The translations under genes and the position numbers were made by a program. From the NCBI GenBank assembly GCA_902766815.1, contig CACXEZ010000115.1, positions 1 to 23,449 of the forward strand: a stretch of DNA of 23,449 bases, in the 5' to 3' direction. Below, piece by piece: positions 23,330 to 23,449 of this stretch. The stretch's first letter is position 1; every line of letters starts with the position of its first letter. Source of the stretch: an uncultured Erysipelotrichaceae bacterium. Lineage in GTDB: Bacteria; Bacillota_I; Bacilli_A; RF39; UBA660. The notes below the pieces were generated by a model. The model was not told where the DNA came from. It saw only the letters and a list, made by a program, of their open reading frames with translations, and ran no database searches.

Positions 23330-23449
23330 TAAATCTCAAAGTAAACAAAAATGTTAATTTACTGTCAATAGTTTTTGAAAATGTCTCAAAATAATTTAAG
23401 CATTTGCGGGATTTTTTTTCAACTTTTAGATGCCTATGGCCGGCAAGGC
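23330..23449. other. Right-edge intergenic region
   Basis: No gene is seen. An AGTAAA/TTTACT inverted repeat (23340-23363) followed at a distance by GTTTTT may be a weak terminator for the class B PBP gene. The last about 20 bases are clearly GC-rich against the surrounding sequence and are cut by the window edge, so what they belong to cannot be told. Confidence 0.3.

Overview
The window is AT-rich chromosomal DNA (roughly 70% A+T by eye) from a low-GC Bacillota bacterium, most likely an uncultivated gut-type Bacilli/Erysipelotrichia/RF39-like lineage. This placement is inferred from gene content and codon style, not from a marker tree. Standard TGG Trp codons and TAA/TAG/TGA stops are used. 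Two genes point to endospore formation: a Cys-rich CotY/CotZ-type coat protein and YunB. Peptidoglycan genes (class A PBP, class B PBP with PASTA domains, FtsW) show a walled cell, not a wall-less mollicute.

Layout. 1-770: 3' part of a gene entering from the left, encoding a Pro/Glu/Thr-rich protein with a C-terminal membrane anchor, closed by a terminator. 780-2255: MscS channel plus an HD-domain hydrolase in one operon. 2280-3908: ftsW, convergent with the coat protein gene across a shared bidirectional terminator. 4000-6246: priA, divergent from the coat gene. 6287-9663: a compact run of a repeat-rich beta-solenoid-like protein, a transglutaminase-like protein, RsmE and a small membrane-anchored protein. 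9664-10422: a decayed region and a 104-residue protein that appears to be leaderless. 10432-13263: htpG with a CIRCE-like operator and an RDD membrane protein. 13264-13611: non-coding or decayed DNA. 13615-14977: obg. 15046-15655: a lipoprotein, convergent with a recU-ponA operon on the minus strand (15654-18994). 19130-19884: yunB, also apparently leaderless. 19905-23329: start of a division/cell wall cluster (rsmH, ftsL-like, PASTA-containing class B PBP), with no mraZ in front of rsmH.

How the genes fit. The cell wall theme is strong: PonA builds glycan and cross-links it, FtsW and the class B PBP form a polymerase/cross-linker pair for septation (or the spore equivalent), and the FtsL-like protein is their bitopic partner. 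RecU-PonA repeats the B. subtilis arrangement. PriA, RecU, Obg, HtpG, RsmE and RsmH are housekeeping. The least explained parts are the 6364-8282 gene pair, the 104-residue gene, the decayed stretches, and the regulatory sites: two identical CATATAAT-N5-ATG starts, a SigK-type promoter in front of the coat gene, and a CIRCE-like repeat in front of htpG. No tRNA, rRNA, CRISPR array or insertion sequence was seen.
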